Assembly (NCBI RefSeq): GCF_000172975.1
Contig: NZ_ABTR02000001.1
Location: 1,774,501-1,838,500, forward strand
From: Dethiosulfovibrio peptidovorans DSM 11002
GTDB lineage: Bacteria > Synergistota > Synergistia > Synergistales > Dethiosulfovibrionaceae
Direction: 5' to 3'
Length of the DNA: 64,000 bases
The first letter of the stretch is position 1. The number at the start of each line of letters is the position of its first letter. The translations under genes and the position numbers were made by a program. The notes under the pieces were generated by a model. It ran no database searches. It was not told where the DNA came from and worked only from the letters and a program-made list of their open reading frames with translations. Positions 34,106 to 43,043 of the stretch are shown piece by piece.

Positions 34106-34875
34106 AGGGAACCCTCCCTGAATCGGTGAGAAAAGCCGCTGTTGTAGAGCAGGCTGGAGGCTTCTCCTGGGTCTAGGCATTTGCCTACAACTATGAGAGC
34201 CTGATGGTCTATTCCCCTTTCTCTCATAGCCTCGGCAAGCCCGGAGAGGTCGGAGCGAACGATGGTCTCGTCGTCCCAGGAGGCTCGGTAGACGCAGGCG
34301 GCGGGGGTTTTAGGATCGAGCCCCCCCTCTATCAGTTCGTCGGTAGCTTCCTTCACTTGCCCGGCCGTGAGAAAGAGCACTATGGTCGAGCCGTGAGCCG
34401 CCAGTTTATCCAGCGACTCTCTCTCTGGAACTGGGGTCCTTCCTCCCCGTCTGGTGCATATCAGGGTCTGGGTCTCTCCCGGAACTGTGTACTGGATGCC
34501 CAAAGCGGCGGCAGTCGCCTGTAGGCTGCTTACTCCAGGTACGAATCGAACTTCGATCCCTCGTTCCTCCAACAGCCTTTTCTGTTCCGCCACAGCTCCG
34601 TAAAGGCTGGGGTCTCCGGTATGGAGTCGAACCACCGAAGATCCGGTCTCCGCGGAGGCGGCCATGGCTGACACCTGTTCCTCCAACGACATGAAGGCCG
34701 AGTCCATGATTGTGCAGTCGTCCCTGCATATCTCCAATATCTCCGGGTTTACCAGGCTGCCGGCGTACACGACCAGATCCGCGGTCTTTAGAAGCTCGCT
34801 TCCCCTTACCGTTATTAGGTCCGGTGCGCCAGGTCCGGCCCCGACGAAGTTCACCGTTTTAGCTTTCTCTATCAT
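34102..34875 (-). CDS. cbiF: cobalt-precorrin-4 C11-methyltransferase
   Basis: 257 residues from ATG 34875 (ATGA with cbiT). SAM-binding signatures are FVGAGPGAPDLITVRGSELL, VVRLHTGDPSLYGAVAEQ, and PGVSSLQATAAALG. The order and sequence fit CbiF/CobM. It acts after CbiH and before CbiG. The frame extends to 34902 with no ribosome site of its own. Confidence 0.93.
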   Translation of the reverse strand: MIEKAKTVNFVGAGPGAPDLITVRGSELLKTADLVVYAGSLVNPEILEICRDDCTIMDSAFMSLEEQVSAMAASAETGSSVVRLHTGDPSLYGAVAEQKRLLEERGIEVRFVPGVSSLQATAAALGIQYTVPGETQTLICTRRGGRTPVPERESLDKLAAHGSTIVLFLTAGQVKEATDELIEGGLDPKTPAACVYRASWDDETIVRSDLSGLAEAMRERGIDHQALIVVGKCLDPGEASSLLYNSGFSHRFREGSL

Positions 34876-35459
34876 AAGCAGTTCCCCTTCCGATCTCCCC
34901 ACACTATGAAGGCGGGGTTCCAGGCTTTAAGCATCCATCCCGCCTTGGTCCTCCGTCCCTCCGAGGGGGCCAGTTGCCACATGGAGGGCTCTATCGACAG
35001 GGACTCCAGGGCCGTTAGGGCTTCGTTCGCCGTAGAGAGCATGTTGGCCGTGATGATTATTCTTCCGTTCTCTTTGAGTTTAGATAGACCGGCTCGGATT
35101 ATGGAAGTAAGCCGCCCTCCGTGTCCTCCTATCGTCAGGCCGTCCAAGGGGGGGAGGGAGGAAAGATCCTCCGGCGCTTTTCCACAGATCAAAGTCACCC
35201 TGTCCGTCAAGCCCATTTTAGACAGGTTCCTGGACGCCAGATAGAGAGCCTCCTTCGATGGGTCCAGAGAGAAGATCTTTCCCGGTCCCACCTGTCTCGC
35301 CAGCTCCGCCGTTATGCCTCCGCTTCCGGTTCCCACCTCTCCCAGGACGGATCCGTGGAGGGGCTGCAACAGAGATGTTACGATCGCCCTTATCGGGGCT
35401 TTGGTCAGAGGTATCGACGGCTCTCTGATGAAGGAGTCGTCCGTAAGAGGGCCTCTCAT
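34872..35459 (-). CDS. cbiT: cobalt-precorrin-6B C15-methyltransferase (decarboxylating)
   Basis: 195 residues with a seven-strand methyltransferase fold. The SAM loop is GEVGTGSGGITAELAR near residues 45-60, with the typical MRGPLTDDSFIREPSIPLTK opening. It pairs with CbiE, encoded immediately upstream with a 4-bp overlap, to methylate C5 and C15 and decarboxylate. Confidence 0.92.
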   Translation of the reverse strand: MRGPLTDDSFIREPSIPLTKAPIRAIVTSLLQPLHGSVLGEVGTGSGGITAELARQVGPGKIFSLDPSKEALYLASRNLSKMGLTDRVTLICGKAPEDLSSLPPLDGLTIGGHGGRLTSIIRAGLSKLKENGRIIITANMLSTANEALTALESLSIEPSMWQLAPSEGRRTKAGWMLKAWNPAFIVWGDRKGNCL

Positions 35460-36094
35460 GACAGCGGCTCCAGAAGGACCAGGGTCAGAGAGGGCCAGGA
35501 AGATCGATCCTCTTCGGACAGATCTGATAGGTTTGTCGATTCGACCCTTTCGTCGTCGGTCCCCAGGTTCGACATGGTCCAGCACTTTCTATCCGATGCC
35601 CCTATTTTTAGAAGTTTCGAGGCAACCTCCATCGGGTTGTTGAGCCCGCCGGTCAGGATAGCTATCGGGCCGGTCTCTTTTTGCAGCCCGTTCAAGGAAT
35701 CCAGAGGTCTTCCGTGGACGCTTACGAAGGTTCCTTCCTGCCAGGATATTCCCAGTCTGGAGAAGGCCAGGGAGATCGAGCTCAGTCCCGGTATGATCTC
35801 GTATTGATCTTCCGGAAGGGATGCGGCCAGGGAGCTGCCCAGACTGAAGAAGCAGGGATCTCCGGAGACCAGGACGGCCAATCTCTCGTTTCGACCTCTC
35901 TTCGAGATGATTTCAAGCGCCTCCGACGGAGATCCCGACAGGGTCACCGTTTTCTTGTCCGCCATGTCGGAGAACATCTTCAGAACTCTCGGGGATCCCA
36001 GGAGGGTGTCGGAGCCCTCTATTGCCTTTAGGGCTATAGGAAGGAGGTAGTTCCTGGATCCAGGCCCCACCCCTACGATGTGAATTTTTTCCAT
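35456..36094 (-). CDS. cbiE: cobalt-precorrin-7 C5-methyltransferase
   Basis: 212 residues. The N-terminal IHIVGVGPGSRNYLLPIALK, LAVLVSGDPCFFSLGSSLAA and PGLSSISLAFSRLGISWQ are CobL/CbiE hallmarks. Its start lies 22 bp inside the cbiD gene. It works with CbiT; in many bacteria the two are fused, but here they are separate overlapping genes. Confidence 0.92.
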   Translation of the reverse strand: MEKIHIVGVGPGSRNYLLPIALKAIEGSDTLLGSPRVLKMFSDMADKKTVTLSGSPSEALEIISKRGRNERLAVLVSGDPCFFSLGSSLAASLPEDQYEIIPGLSSISLAFSRLGISWQEGTFVSVHGRPLDSLNGLQKETGPIAILTGGLNNPMEVASKLLKIGASDRKCWTMSNLGTDDERVESTNLSDLSEEDRSSWPSLTLVLLEPLS

Positions 36095-37206
36095 GATTTC
36101 CCCTCCATGACGTCTTCAGGCCAGGTGGACAGGATCGTTCCCTCCAGGTCGGTTAGGGCCGTGGCTATCTCCATCTCTCCCTTGAGGAACTCTGTCAGCC
36201 GTTCCTGAGATCGTCTGGATATGTGGCTGAATGTTTCCTCAAGACCCTCTCGGATTATTATGGGAACCGCCGCCTCGGCCAGTTTGAGGTCCAATATCTC
36301 TCGAATCACAGATTGAGATGCTCCAGAGGCTCCGGCCCATGCCGCTACGGTTTCCAGTCTTCCGTCTCCCGATTTGTAGTTAGTGTCGAATATACCCGCG
36401 GCCAGCTTGGTAAGCTTGCCGATATGTCCCACGATGAGGGTCTTCTTTATCCCCTCGGCAATACATCGTTCAAGCGTGTAGCCCACCTTGTCTCCGGTCT
36501 TGACGATCTTCTCCGCCGGGATATCGAATCTCTCTTTCAGGAGTTTTTCCCCGATATACCCGAGAGGAAGGAACAGGGGGCCTTTTGCGACCTCTTCGGC
36601 TGCCACCTTGACGTAGACGTCGATGGACGCCTCCCAGGCCGCGGTCGACTTGGGTTCCACTATGCCGGTGGTGCCTATAACGGAGATTCCTCCCTGGATC
36701 CCCAGCCTGGGGTTCCAGGTCTTTTTCGCCAGCTCCTCGCCGTCCGGAATGGAAACCTCCACTTCCAGTCCCTTGCCGTTAGGCGTCAGAGCGGAGAGGT
36801 CCCGTAGGATCATCTTCCTGGGAGTGGGGTTTATGGCGGGCTCTCCAGGAGGAATAGGTAGGCCTTTTTTGGTGACTTTGCCGACGCCCTTGCCCCCTAT
36901 GACCGTCACGCCCGGGAGGTCCGATATTCTCACGGTGCAGCAGAATCTGTGCCCGTCCGTAACGTCAGGGTCGTCTCCGGACCTCTTGATCACGCAGCAG
37001 GAGGCCCACCCTTTTCCTATCGCAGCGTCCTCCACCGGGACCTCCAACTCCATCCCGTTTGGCAGTTCCACCGTCACGGTGTCCGTCGTCTCTCCAGTCA
37101 CGGCCATGTAGGTGGCCGCCTTGGCCGCGGCCTGAACCGACGTGCCAGAGGTGAATCCTCTTCTGAGCCCTCCGACGGATCCCAGAGATTCGAATCGGGC
37201 CGTCAT
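36073..37206 (-). CDS. cbiD: cobalt-precorrin-5B C1-methyltransferase
   Basis: 377 residues with the diagnostic N-terminus GLRRGFTSGTSVQAAAKAAT and the central GGISVIGTTGIVEPKS. CbiD is specific to the oxygen-independent route, so its presence supports anaerobic corrin synthesis. It overlaps cbiC by 4 bp and cbiE by 22 bp. Confidence 0.95.
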   Translation of the reverse strand: MTARFESLGSVGGLRRGFTSGTSVQAAAKAATYMAVTGETTDTVTVELPNGMELEVPVEDAAIGKGWASCCVIKRSGDDPDVTDGHRFCCTVRISDLPGVTVIGGKGVGKVTKKGLPIPPGEPAINPTPRKMILRDLSALTPNGKGLEVEVSIPDGEELAKKTWNPRLGIQGGISVIGTTGIVEPKSTAAWEASIDVYVKVAAEEVAKGPLFLPLGYIGEKLLKERFDIPAEKIVKTGDKVGYTLERCIAEGIKKTLIVGHIGKLTKLAAGIFDTNYKSGDGRLETVAAWAGASGASQSVIREILDLKLAEAAVPIIIREGLEETFSHISRRSQERLTEFLKGEMEIATALTDLEGTILSTWPEDVMEGKSWKKFTS

Positions 37207-37835
37207 GGTCTGAGGGCCAGTTTTATAAGGGCGTTCACTATCGCAGCTGCGACGGGGCTTCCTCCCTTGGGCCCCGGGGCGGTTATGGACGGATAATCGA
37301 GCTCTATCAGTTCCTGATGGGACTCGGCGGCTCCGACGAACCCTATGGGCATTCCGATTACCAGAGCGGGGCTGGCCTCCTTCGCCTTTATCCTGTCTAT
37401 GATCTCGAAGAGGGCGGTAGGGGCGTTGCCTATGGCGACGATGGCTCCTTCCATGTGGGGAAGTGCCTTCCTCATGGCCATCTGGGACCTGGTGGCATTC
37501 TCAGTGTTTCTGGCCATCTCGGCCACTTCGGGATCGTTCAGGAAGGTCAGCACCCTGCCGCCCATGCTCTCCAAGCCGTCTTTTCTTATTCCGGCCCGGA
37601 CCATCTCGACATCGGTTATAACCGGCGCTCCCGACCGGAGGGCGGATAACCCCGATTTTATTGCCCCTGCGTGTATGTACAGGCTCATGCCGAAATCCAC
37701 GTCGGCCGTGGCGTGGGCCACCCTGGTGACGATGGCCAGCTCCTCTTTCGTTCCGTAGAAAGGGCCCATTTTTTCCTGGAGTATCCTGAAGCTCTTTGCC
37801 TCTATGTCGGCGGGAGCCATGAATCTCTGAGTCAT
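37203..37835 (-). CDS. cbiC: cobalt-precorrin-8 methylmutase
   Basis: 210 residues. Moves the C11 methyl to C12 to form cobyrinate. Conserved blocks include VTRVAHATADVDFG with the catalytic-type His, VITDVEMVRAGI, and GMPIGFVGAAESHQELIE near the end. It is the first gene of the long operon, 20 bp after the riboswitch terminator, with an AGGAGGAAAA site before the ATG. Confidence 0.95.
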   Translation of the reverse strand: MTQRFMAPADIEAKSFRILQEKMGPFYGTKEELAIVTRVAHATADVDFGMSLYIHAGAIKSGLSALRSGAPVITDVEMVRAGIRKDGLESMGGRVLTFLNDPEVAEMARNTENATRSQMAMRKALPHMEGAIVAIGNAPTALFEIIDRIKAKEASPALVIGMPIGFVGAAESHQELIELDYPSITAPGPKGGSPVAAAIVNALIKLALRP

Positions 37836-37855
37836 GTTTTTCCTCCTAATCTAAT

Positions 37856-37883
37856 AAAGGCAGACCCTCGAGGGTCTGCCTTT
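37856..37883 (-). terminator. riboswitch-controlled terminator before cbiC
   Basis: A perfect 28-bp palindrome, AAAGGCAGACCCTC with its complement. On the - strand it is followed by TTTATTAG. It lies between the cobalamin riboswitch and cbiC. Confidence 0.8.
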
Positions 37884-37889
37884 TACCGG

Positions 37890-38030
37890 TCCGAACCTCG
37901 CGGAGCTTTCTGCCTTCGTCTTCTTCTCGCGATCTGGCTCCCCCCTGCGGAGGCAGGAGGATACAGTGGCGGGTCCGCGCCGGATTTTCACCGGACTTTC
38001 CGAAAAGAGACGTCTACGTGTCTGTCTGAA
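37890..38030 (-). promoter_or_regulatory. cobalamin riboswitch controlling the cbi-hem-tonB operon
   Basis: Read on the - strand, the element has GTCCGGTGAAAATCCGG, then CGCGGACCCGCCACTG (37965-37998 on the + scale), and the late GAGCCAGATCGC near 37926-37940. These are core adenosylcobalamin riboswitch features. The terminator at 37856-37883 is the likely expression platform. With B12 bound, the whole operon to tonB should be reduced unless internal promoters exist. Confidence 0.92.
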
Positions 38031-38031
38031 A

Positions 38032-38059
38032 ATGATAGGGCTTCGGCCCGGTTTGTCAA
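38032..38059 (-). promoter_or_regulatory. promoter of the cbi-hem-tonB operon
   Basis: On the - strand TTGACA (38054-38059), a 16-bp spacer, and TATCAT (38032-38037). It sits just upstream of the riboswitch and just after the cbiA stop. Confidence 0.75.
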
Positions 38060-38064
38060 ATGTC

Positions 38065-39447
38065 CTATGCCCTTTTTTCTTGCCATCTTAGAGCGGTCTC
38101 AAGAAAACTCTCTGGGACCGTCCTGTCGCTTCCGAAATGGATGTGGAGGTAGCTCGCCAGTACGTTGTTTTTCGCCAAGCCCTCCTCTGTCGTCCTGTCT
38201 CCCTTGGAAAGCCTCAGGGCTATGGGAGCGTCGTCGGGGCCATCGTAGGACGACCAGTGAAACACGTGACCGCGGATTCTTTTGCCCTTTGGACCCAGCA
38301 ATGTGTCCATCAGGGTCTCCCCATCGCAGTATCCCAGGGCCCTGAGCCTCTTCCCCATGGACATTCGGCCGGGAAAGACTCCCGCCATGGAGTGGACCTT
38401 GCCCTCAGGGGTCTCTATGGCCTCCACCAGATACATCAGACCTCCGCACTCGGCGAGGATGGGCATTCCCTCCTCGGCCTTCTTCTTTACGTCCTCTCTC
38501 ATGGACAGGTTCGTCTCCAGAGCCGGAGCGAAGAGCTCCGGGAAGCCTCCCCCTATGTAAAGAGCCGATGCTTCTGGAGGTATCTTTTCATCGTCTATCG
38601 GGCTGAAAGGCACTAGATTCGCTCCCATGTGAGTCAGTATATCCAGGTTGTCCTGATAGTAGAAATGGAAGGCCTTGTCCATGGCCACGGCTACATCGAT
38701 CCTCTCGGGAACGGAGGGGTAGGGGAACAGTTCGGATCTGTGGCATGGGAAGGGACGGGCTTTTCGGGCCAGAGACAGCAGGGCGTCTAAGTCCACGTTA
38801 TTCTCCACTAGCCCTGCCAGATGCTCCAGATAGGAGGAAAAATCATCTCTCTCCCATGCTGGGACGAGTCCTAGATGTCTCTCTGGAAGATCCAGGGCCT
38901 CGTCTCTAGGGAGATATCCCAGTACCTTCACCTCCGTGGTCGATTCTACCGCCTCTTTTACCATTTCGAAATGTCTCGGACTGCCTATTCTGTTGAAAAT
39001 GACTCCCTCTACTGAGACAGAGGGGTCGAAAGACGCGAAGCCTCGAACGACCGCAGCTGCGCTTCTGGCCATGGACCTGGCGTCCACAACCAGGACAACG
39101 GGAGTCTCGCTTAATCTGGCCAGACTTGCTGCGCTTCCCCTGTCGTCCACTCCCGTTGCTCCGTCGAAAAGTCCCATCACGCCCTCGATGATGGATATCT
39201 CCGATCCCTCCGATCCACGGTGGAAAAGCTCCAGCAAAGGGTCTTTCTCCAAAAGCATGGAGTCCAGGTTTCTGCACGGTCTTCCTGATGCCGCCGAGTG
39301 GAATCCCGGGTCGATATAATCCGGACCGGTCTTGAAGGTCTGAACCGACATCTCCCTAGCCTTGAGGGCCGCGGCGATTCCCATGACTATCGTTGTCTTG
39401 CCTGTCCCGCTGTGAGTTCCGGCGATGACTATCCTCGGGGTTGTCAT
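38065..39447 (-). CDS. cbiA: cobyrinate a,c-diamide synthase
   Basis: 460 residues. ATP-dependent amidation of the a and c side chains of cobyrinate using glutamine. The N-terminal dethiobiotin-synthetase-like domain has IAGTHSGTGKTTIVMGIAAA. The C-terminal class I amidotransferase has the nucleophile Cys in ILAECGGLMYLVE and an AGVFPGRM loop. It follows cobO with a 4-bp overlap. It lies upstream of the second riboswitch, so it is outside that unit. Confidence 0.95.
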   Translation of the reverse strand: MTTPRIVIAGTHSGTGKTTIVMGIAAALKAREMSVQTFKTGPDYIDPGFHSAASGRPCRNLDSMLLEKDPLLELFHRGSEGSEISIIEGVMGLFDGATGVDDRGSAASLARLSETPVVLVVDARSMARSAAAVVRGFASFDPSVSVEGVIFNRIGSPRHFEMVKEAVESTTEVKVLGYLPRDEALDLPERHLGLVPAWERDDFSSYLEHLAGLVENNVDLDALLSLARKARPFPCHRSELFPYPSVPERIDVAVAMDKAFHFYYQDNLDILTHMGANLVPFSPIDDEKIPPEASALYIGGGFPELFAPALETNLSMREDVKKKAEEGMPILAECGGLMYLVEAIETPEGKVHSMAGVFPGRMSMGKRLRALGYCDGETLMDTLLGPKGKRIRGHVFHWSSYDGPDDAPIALRLSKGDRTTEEGLAKNNVLASYLHIHFGSDRTVPESFLETALRWQEKRA

Positions 39448-39959
39448 CTCTCTATGCCTTCTCTTGCCTGTACTCCCAGGCGATAATGGTGTTTTATATC
39501 CACCATCTCGGTTACTACGTCGGCCCTGTCGATTATGGCCTGGGTCGCCCCTCTTCCCGTCATGACGAGCTCCACCGACTCCGGTTTCGACTTCATGAGG
39601 TCCAGCAGCTCCGACTCCTCTAGCAGGCCGGAAGACATCGCTACCAGTATCTCGTCGGCTATAACCAGATCGTAGCCGTCGTCGATAGCTTTTTTCAGTC
39701 GTGTCAGCCCCTCTTTTGCCGCCTCCCTGTCTCGCTCCGTCATGGGTGACCCTACATTTCTCTCTATGCCGTAGGTTTCGGTGAGGACCTTGGACGAGAT
39801 TTCTCGAAGGATCCTTATCTCGCCGGAGCGATCGCTCTTCAGAAATTGACCGACGTAGACGGAATATCCCGCCCCGAGGGCCCTTAGAGCCTGTCCTACG
39901 GCGGCGGTAGTCTTGCCCTTTCCGTCGCCGGTGTTTACCGATAGATACCCTTTTTTCAT
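39444..39959 (-). CDS. cobO: cob(I)yrinic acid a,c-diamide adenosyltransferase (CobA/CobO/BtuR type)
   Basis: 171 residues. Adds the 5'-deoxyadenosyl group to cobalt. The P-loop is VNTGDGKGKTTAAVGQALRA at residues 8-27, with DLVIADEILVAM and LVMTGRGATQAIIDRAD later. It starts a two-gene unit with cbiA, divergent from the kinase gene; only 65 bp separate the two starts. The window also encodes PduO, an unrelated enzyme with the same reaction. Confidence 0.95.
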   Translation of the reverse strand: MKKGYLSVNTGDGKGKTTAAVGQALRALGAGYSVYVGQFLKSDRSGEIRILREISSKVLTETYGIERNVGSPMTERDREAAKEGLTRLKKAIDDGYDLVIADEILVAMSSGLLEESELLDLMKSKPESVELVMTGRGATQAIIDRADVVTEMVDIKHHYRLGVQAREGIER

Positions 39960-40024
39960 GGTATATGGCTCCTTTCGTTTTTTCTCTTCCTCGTTTACAC
40001 TTCCTTTTGGGAGGTGAGATTATC

Positions 40025-41251
40025 GTGGAAGAATTGGAGTACGGTTCTCTGGAGTGGTGGCATCAGACCGTCAATATAGGAGTCCTACAGGAGATCCTGG
40101 ATAGATTCGCCCAGATATTGAACTGTGGTGCGGTTCTCACTACGGCCTTGGGAGTTCCGATAACCACCCCCAGCAATTTTACAAGGTTTTGCCGTCTCAT
40201 GCGGTCCACCGAGGAAGGTCGGAGACTGTGTTGGGAGAGCGATGCCGCCGGTGGAAGGGCTGGGCTGGAACAGGGAAAGGTAAGAATATATCGCTGTCAT
40301 GCGGGATTGATAGATATGGCTCTCCCAGTGGTAATAGAGGGTCGTCTGGCCGGGGTGGTGCTTTGCGGTCAGGTAAAGCTTAGACACTATACCCGTCAGG
40401 AGGTGGAGGAGCTCGCCGGAGTCGGTTGGCAGAATCTCTCCAACCGGGACGAACTGGTGGACCTGTTCATGGAAGCTCCGGTTGTCCCCAGGGAGGTCAT
40501 AGACCAGGGAGGAGAGCTTATAAAGCTGGTCTCGTCCCACGTCGTGGAGCTATGCGAGCGCCGTTTGGCGGAGAAGAAGTTACTCGTAAAGGACCTGGTC
40601 CTCATGAGGGAGAAATGCGATAAGCAGTCTCTCGAGAGAAACCTGAAGATCAGTCAGATAAAGGCTCTCAGACATCAATTGAACCCCCACTTCATGTTCA
40701 ATACCCTCAACGCCATAGTTCGCCTCGCCATGTTCGAGGATGCGCCTGAGACGGAGTCCTTGGCCTACAGATTTTCCCAGTATCTGAGATATGTCTTGAG
40801 AAGACAGTCCAGAGAGGAGCTGGTTCCCCTTGCCGGAGAGGTGGAGTGCGTCGAACATTTTCTCTCTATAAACAAGATAAGGTTCAGCGACCGGTTCGAC
40901 TTCGATCTCCACGTCGGTCCCGGAACCAGGGACGTGAGGGTACCCTTCATGATATTGCAGCCTCTGGTCGAGAACGCCATAGTGCACGGAGTGGAACCCT
41001 CGACTGACCGATGCCACCTTTCCGTCGAGGCCTCCATAGAAGAAGGTTCCCTTGTGGTCACCGTTTCCGACGACGGAGTAGGATTCGATTGTTCCAATTT
41101 CTCACCCGGAGTCGGGGTGTCGAACGTCATGGAAAGGTTGGATCTTCACTATGGGAAAGATGGATGTCTCCGTTGGTCCTCCTGTCCCGGTGATGGAAGT
41201 AGATTCGAGGTTACCATGCCTTTGAGACGAGGGGAGGAGATGACGGGATGA
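40025..41251 (+). CDS. PocR-domain sensor histidine kinase (LytS-type)
   Basis: 408 residues from GTG 40025, 8 bases after GGGAGGTGAG. Residues about 15-170 are a PocR-type sensory domain (LQEILDRFAQILNCGAVLTT, then CxxL and CHAGLIDMALPV), known from the Salmonella propanediol regulator. A coiled linker follows, then a HisK_5-type phosphoacceptor, LRHQLNPHFMFNTLNAIVRL, and a GHKL ATPase with LVENAIVHGVE and DDGVGF. No membrane segment is seen, so it probably senses a cytoplasmic ligand such as a diol. It overlaps the regulator gene by 4 bp. Confidence 0.9.
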   Translation: MEELEYGSLEWWHQTVNIGVLQEILDRFAQILNCGAVLTTALGVPITTPSNFTRFCRLMRSTEEGRRLCWESDAAGGRAGLEQGKVRIYRCHAGLIDMALPVVIEGRLAGVVLCGQVKLRHYTRQEVEELAGVGWQNLSNRDELVDLFMEAPVVPREVIDQGGELIKLVSSHVVELCERRLAEKKLLVKDLVLMREKCDKQSLERNLKISQIKALRHQLNPHFMFNTLNAIVRLAMFEDAPETESLAYRFSQYLRYVLRRQSREELVPLAGEVECVEHFLSINKIRFSDRFDFDLHVGPGTRDVRVPFMILQPLVENAIVHGVEPSTDRCHLSVEASIEEGSLVVTVSDDGVGFDCSNFSPGVGVSNVMERLDLHYGKDGCLRWSSCPGDGSRFEVTMPLRRGEEMTG

Positions 41252-42816
41252 CGGGAGATATCTTCAAGGTCCTGGTGGTGGAGGACGAGCCTCTTGAACG
41301 GAAGGCTCTGTCGATTCTCCTGGAGAGGATGAAGGACCCTCTCGAGATAAAATCGGTCGGAACCGCCCCCGAGTTCGAGGAACTCTGCGGGGCCTGGGAT
41401 CCCGATGTCGTCCTTCTCGACATACACATACCGGGAGGGGACGGTTTAAGCTCTCTCAAAAGGCTCAAGGAAGACGGTTTTCTAGGGGACGTCGTGTTGA
41501 TCACGGCTTACGACGTGTTTCAATACGCCCAGAACGCCATGGGACTGGGGGTCAAGTCCTTTTTGGTAAAACCCGTCACGGGGGAGCGTCTCCAGGAAGA
41601 GCTCGACAGGGTCTTGCGGGACGTCAGGGAAAGACGGCTCAGAACTCTGGAGATAGATCAGCTTAAGACCTTCATAAAGAACAACAGAGGCTCATTGGCC
41701 CTTAGGATGATACAGGATCTGCTTCGTTCCGGTCAGGTAAGCGAGGGAATGATGGACGTCATGGCCAGCCTAAGATTGCCCCCTTCCAGACCATGTCACC
41801 TTTTCGGGGTGATCTCCGTGGCGAGCGAGAGAGGGCTTGGAACCGACTCGCTCTTCCTGTGGGACGATTTCGACAAGGCTCTGGGAGAGGAGGTAGTGAC
41901 GGTCCCGTGGGACGGGTCTCTGTCCTTTTTTCTGGTGACCTTCGAGGAGGCGTTGTCGGACGTCGACCGTTGGCTTTCCCGTTTCCTTGAGGTAATACTT
42001 AGAAACGACGCAATGGCGAACGTGGCTTACGGAGGACTTATAGACCGACTGGAATCGATCCCCTCCGCCGTTACCAGGTTGGAAGAGGCCCTCGAAGAGA
42101 GTTTGCTGGAAGGGATGGGGAGGGCCGTCATGGTGGAGAACAGCGTGGACGACCCTCCTACGCCGGATTACGATTTCGATCTGGAGACTGTGCAGCAGCA
42201 GTCTGTGGAGGCTTTTCTGAACAATAGACCGGATCTTCTCTCTTCCGTCAAGGAAAGCTTGGATGTGTTGATAAGCAACTCGTCCCCTTCGGATCTCAAC
42301 ATGGTCAAGTTCATGGTGACAGGTCTTTTAGGACAGGTATGTCATGTCTTGCTTCGGCTGAAATGTGATGCCGGAGCGGTGGCTGGATGGAGCAGGCGGC
42401 AGATGCTTAATCTCATATCGATACAGACTCCCATGGCTCTTACCAAAGCTCTTCCGGAGGCCTTCGATCAGGCCTGGACAGTGAGGGAATCCGCCAGCGA
42501 TCCTACGGTCATAATGGTTCAGCAGGCGTTACACTATATAGAGGCCAACTACGACGACGTTACCCTTGAGAGGGTGGCCGACGCAGTACACGTCAGTCCC
42601 AGTTATCTGAGCAGGACCTTCAGACGGGTTCTTGGGGATCGTTTCGTCGACAAGGTAAAATCGGTGAGGATGGATCGAGCCAAAGCCCTCTTATCCGACG
42701 GAGTCTCCGTCAGAGACGTGGCCATCTCGGTGGGGTACGGCAACATCGCCTATTTCAGCACCATCTTTAAGCAGTCGACCGGGTGTAGCCCCAGCGATTA
42801 CAGGAAAAAAAACTGA
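41248..42816 (+). CDS. response regulator with AraC-type DNA-binding domain (YesN-like)
   Basis: 522 residues. The receiver domain at 1-125 shows the acidic pair VVEDEP, the phospho-Asp in VVLLDIHIPG, the Thr in VLITAYD, and the Lys in FLVKPVTG. A middle region of about 270 residues has no motif I recognise. The last 100 residues form two AraC-type helix-turn-helix units: LERVADAVHVSPSYLSRTFR and VAISVGYGNIAYFSTIFKQ. Partner of the kinase just upstream and the likely activator of the microcompartment operon that begins 230 bp downstream. Confidence 0.92.
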   Translation: MTGDIFKVLVVEDEPLERKALSILLERMKDPLEIKSVGTAPEFEELCGAWDPDVVLLDIHIPGGDGLSSLKRLKEDGFLGDVVLITAYDVFQYAQNAMGLGVKSFLVKPVTGERLQEELDRVLRDVRERRLRTLEIDQLKTFIKNNRGSLALRMIQDLLRSGQVSEGMMDVMASLRLPPSRPCHLFGVISVASERGLGTDSLFLWDDFDKALGEEVVTVPWDGSLSFFLVTFEEALSDVDRWLSRFLEVILRNDAMANVAYGGLIDRLESIPSAVTRLEEALEESLLEGMGRAVMVENSVDDPPTPDYDFDLETVQQQSVEAFLNNRPDLLSSVKESLDVLISNSSPSDLNMVKFMVTGLLGQVCHVLLRLKCDAGAVAGWSRRQMLNLISIQTPMALTKALPEAFDQAWTVRESASDPTVIMVQQALHYIEANYDDVTLERVADAVHVSPSYLSRTFRRVLGDRFVDKVKSVRMDRAKALLSDGVSVRDVAISVGYGNIAYFSTIFKQSTGCSPSDYRKKN

Positions 42817-42831
42817 AGAGCAAACGATCTA

Positions 42832-42870
42832 CGAAAGCGCCGCCCTCAGAGGCGGCGCTTTCGTTTTTTT
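42832..42870 (+). terminator. intrinsic terminator after the two-component genes
   Basis: Perfect 13-bp stem (42832-42844 with 42851-42863), 6-nt loop, then seven T at 42864-42870. It separates regulatory genes from the microcompartment operon. Confidence 0.9.
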
Positions 42871-43043
42871 GATTACTTGTCGTCGCTTCAGAGAGACGAA
42901 GTTTTTTCATCCCTCGTTCAGCTTCATCTTGTGGCGCTATCGGTCAAAAACTCCGCCCTCTCTTTGAATGCTTTCAACTTCTCCCTCCTATAACATCATA
43001 TGGACGATTAGTTTCCGCGAGTGTTCAGGAAGGAGGATGCCCA
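42871..43043 (+). promoter_or_regulatory. promoter region of the microcompartment operon
   Basis: No gene lies in these 173 bp. A possible promoter is TTGAAT (42964-42969) and TATAAC (42989-42994) with a long 19-bp spacer, which would suit a promoter needing an activator. AraC-type sites would be expected just upstream, but I cannot define a convincing repeat. An AGGAAGGAGG site precedes the first gene. Confidence 0.45.

Noticed and set aside
42871-42905. Second terminator or operator near 42880-42910
   Set aside because: A TTTTTT run follows an imperfect GTC/GAC stem, but the pairing is poor and the strong terminator at 42832-42870 suffices.
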